Positions 4,683 to 5,914 of a stretch of DNA of 5,914 nucleotides are shown one piece after another. Position numbers and translations under genes: made by a program. A model generated the notes under the pieces. The model saw nothing but the letters and a program-made list of their open reading frames with translations. It did no database searches and was not told the origin of the DNA. Each line of letters opens with the position of its first letter. Position 1 is the first letter of the stretch. The stretch comes from an uncultured Prevotella sp. (lineage in GTDB: Bacteria > Bacteroidota > Bacteroidia > Bacteroidales > Bacteroidaceae), in assembly GCA_945614335.1 (NCBI GenBank), contig CALZAP010000107.1, positions 1 to 5,914 of the forward strand, read 5' to 3'.

Positions 4683-5914
4683 ATGGCAAACCGCGACTTA
4701 CATTTGACTCGTAACATCGGTATCATGGCTCACATCGATGCCGGTAAGACAACAACATCAGAGCGTATTCTCTTCTACACTGGTAAGACCCACAAAATCG
4801 GTGAGGTTCACGACGGTGCAGCTACCATGGACTGGATGGCTCAGGAGCAGGAACGTGGTATCACTATCACTTCTGCCGCCACCACATGTAACTGGACTTA
4901 CAAGAACCAGAGCTATAAGATCAACCTGATCGACACTCCGGGACACGTTGACTTCACTGCTGAGGTTGAGCGTTCTCTCCGTGTTCTTGACGGTGCCGTT
5001 GCCACTTACTCCGCTGCCGACGGCGTTCAGCCTCAGTCTGAGACTGTTTGGCGCCAGGCCGACAAGTACAACGTGCCACGTATAGGTTACGTAAACAAGA
5101 TGGACCGTTCAGGTGCTGACTTCTTCGAGACAGTACAGCAGATGAAGGACATCCTCGGTGCCAACCCTGTTGTACTCCAGGTGCCTATCGGCGCTGAGGA
5201 AAACTTCAAGGGCGTCGTTGACCTTATCAAGATGAAGGCTATCCTGTGGCACGACGAGACCATGGGCGCAGAGTACGACGTGGAGGATATTCCTGCTGAC
5301 CTGCAGGATGAGTGCGACGAGTGGCGCAACAAGCTCCTCGAAGCTGCCGCTGAGTACGACGAGGCTATCATGGAGAAGTACTTCGACGATCCTTCTTCAA
5401 TCACTGAGGAGGAAATCATCGCTGCAGTACGCAAGGGTACAGTCGCAATGGAGTGCACTCCTATGATTTGCGGTTCTTCATACAAGAACAAGGGTGTTCA
5501 GCCTCTGCTCGACTATGTTTGCGCATTCCTTCCTTCTCCAATGGATATCGAGAATATCACAGGTACTAACCCTGACACTGAGGAAGAGGAAACACGTAAG
5601 CCAAGTGAGACAGATCCTACCGCAGCACTCGCATTCAAGATTGCCACTGACCCATACATGGGACGTCTGGTGTTCTTCCGCGTTTACTCAGGTAAGGTTG
5701 AGGCTGGCTCATACGTCTTCAACTCTCGCTCAGGCAAGAAAGAGCGTATCAGCCGTCTGTTCCAGATGAACTCCAACAAGGAAATACCTATGGACTCTAT
5801 CGACGCCGGCGACATCGGCGCTGGTGTAGGTTTCAAGGATATCCGCACTGGTGACACACTCTGCGACGAGGCTCATCCTATCGTTCTCGAGTCAATGTCA
5901 TTCCCAGATACCGT
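4683..5914 (+). CDS. fusA: Elongation factor G, N-terminal 410 residues (runs off the window)
   Basis: An open frame from the ATG at 4683 to the window edge, 410 codons plus 2 bases, from a family of about 700 residues. All GTPase motifs are intact: G1 AHIDAGKT (16-23), G2 RGITIT (58-63), G3 DTPGH (84-88) with His88 for GTP hydrolysis, G4 NKMD (138-141) and G5 GSSYKNKG (264-271). The G' subdomain lies between G4 and G5, and domain II begins after about residue 300 ([20 protein letters not shown]). EF-G drives tRNA-mRNA translocation and, with RRF, ribosome recycling. The intact G motifs and the place in the str operon mark this as the canonical copy rather than the GTPase-deficient EF-G2 paralogue known in Bacteroides. 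A weak AAGG lies 11 nt before the ATG. Arg codons are almost all CGT or CGC. The missing end is due to the window, with no sign of a frameshift. Confidence 0.97.
   Translation, partial: MANRDLHLTRNIGIMAHIDAGKTTTSERILFYTGKTHKIGEVHDGAATMDWMAQEQERGITITSAATTCNWTYKNQSYKINLIDTPGHVDFTAEVERSLRVLDGAVATYSAADGVQPQSETVWRQADKYNVPRIGYVNKMDRSGADFFETVQQMKDILGANPVVLQVPIGAEENFKGVVDLIKMKAILWHDETMGAEYDVEDIPADLQDECDEWRNKLLEAAAEYDEAIMEKYFDDPSSITEEEIIAAVRKGTVAMECTPMICGSSYKNKGVQPLLDYVCAFLPSPMDIENITGTNPDTEEEETRKPSETDPTAALAFKIATDPYMGRLVFFRVYSGKVEAGSYVFNSRSGKKERISRLFQMNSNKEIPMDSIDAGDIGAGVGFKDIRTGDTLCDEAHPIVLESMSFPDT

Noticed and set aside
5087..5769. Open frames on both strands inside fusA
   Set aside because: Shadows of the EF-G coding frame, which runs unbroken from 4683 to the window end.
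4683..5914. fusA as a pseudogene or the EF-G2 paralogue
   Set aside because: The truncation is the window edge; all five G motifs are intact and the gene is in the str operon.

Overview
The window reads as chromosomal DNA from the Bacteroidota, most likely the order Bacteroidales (Prevotella- or Bacteroides-like). Four start regions carry boxes like the phylum's -7 consensus TAnnTTTG. Two also have a good TTG/TTTG -33 box at 20 nt. Most start codons lie behind A-rich leaders without a Shine-Dalgarno (SD) sequence. The rpsL-rpsG-fusA order and the protein sequences fit this group. Placement below the order is inference.

Left third (1-922, minus strand): a two-gene cytochrome c maturation operon of the System II (Ccs/Res) type. 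It holds a ResB-like membrane protein and the first 36 codons of a CcsA-like haem-handling protein. The two overlap by ATGA, and a near-perfect SD sequence precedes ccsA. Positions 923-1208 carry divergent promoters and a leader of about 145 nt with a strong hairpin.

Middle (1209-3260): a plus-strand class I SAM-dependent methyltransferase of a Bacteroidales family with unknown substrate converges on a minus-strand operon across a 16-bp bidirectional terminator. That operon encodes a small glutaredoxin-like CPDC protein and, 3 nt later, an AraC-family regulator with a cysteine cluster near its N-terminus. A redox protein translated just ahead of a Cys-containing regulator is the most suggestive candidate system here, but its function is inference.

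Right third (3261-5914, plus strand): an AT-rich non-coding region of about 380 nt holds the str-operon promoter and an early leader hairpin. It leads into rpsL (S12), a 155-nt spacer that may hold regulatory structure, rpsG (S7), and the first 410 codons of fusA (EF-G), which runs off the window. These are ordinary housekeeping genes with the Arg codon CGT/CGC strongly preferred, as expected for high expression.

No mobile element, CRISPR array, tRNA or rRNA was recognised. No clearly new system is proven. The best leads are the glutaredoxin-like/AraC pair and the structured leader of the methyltransferase gene.
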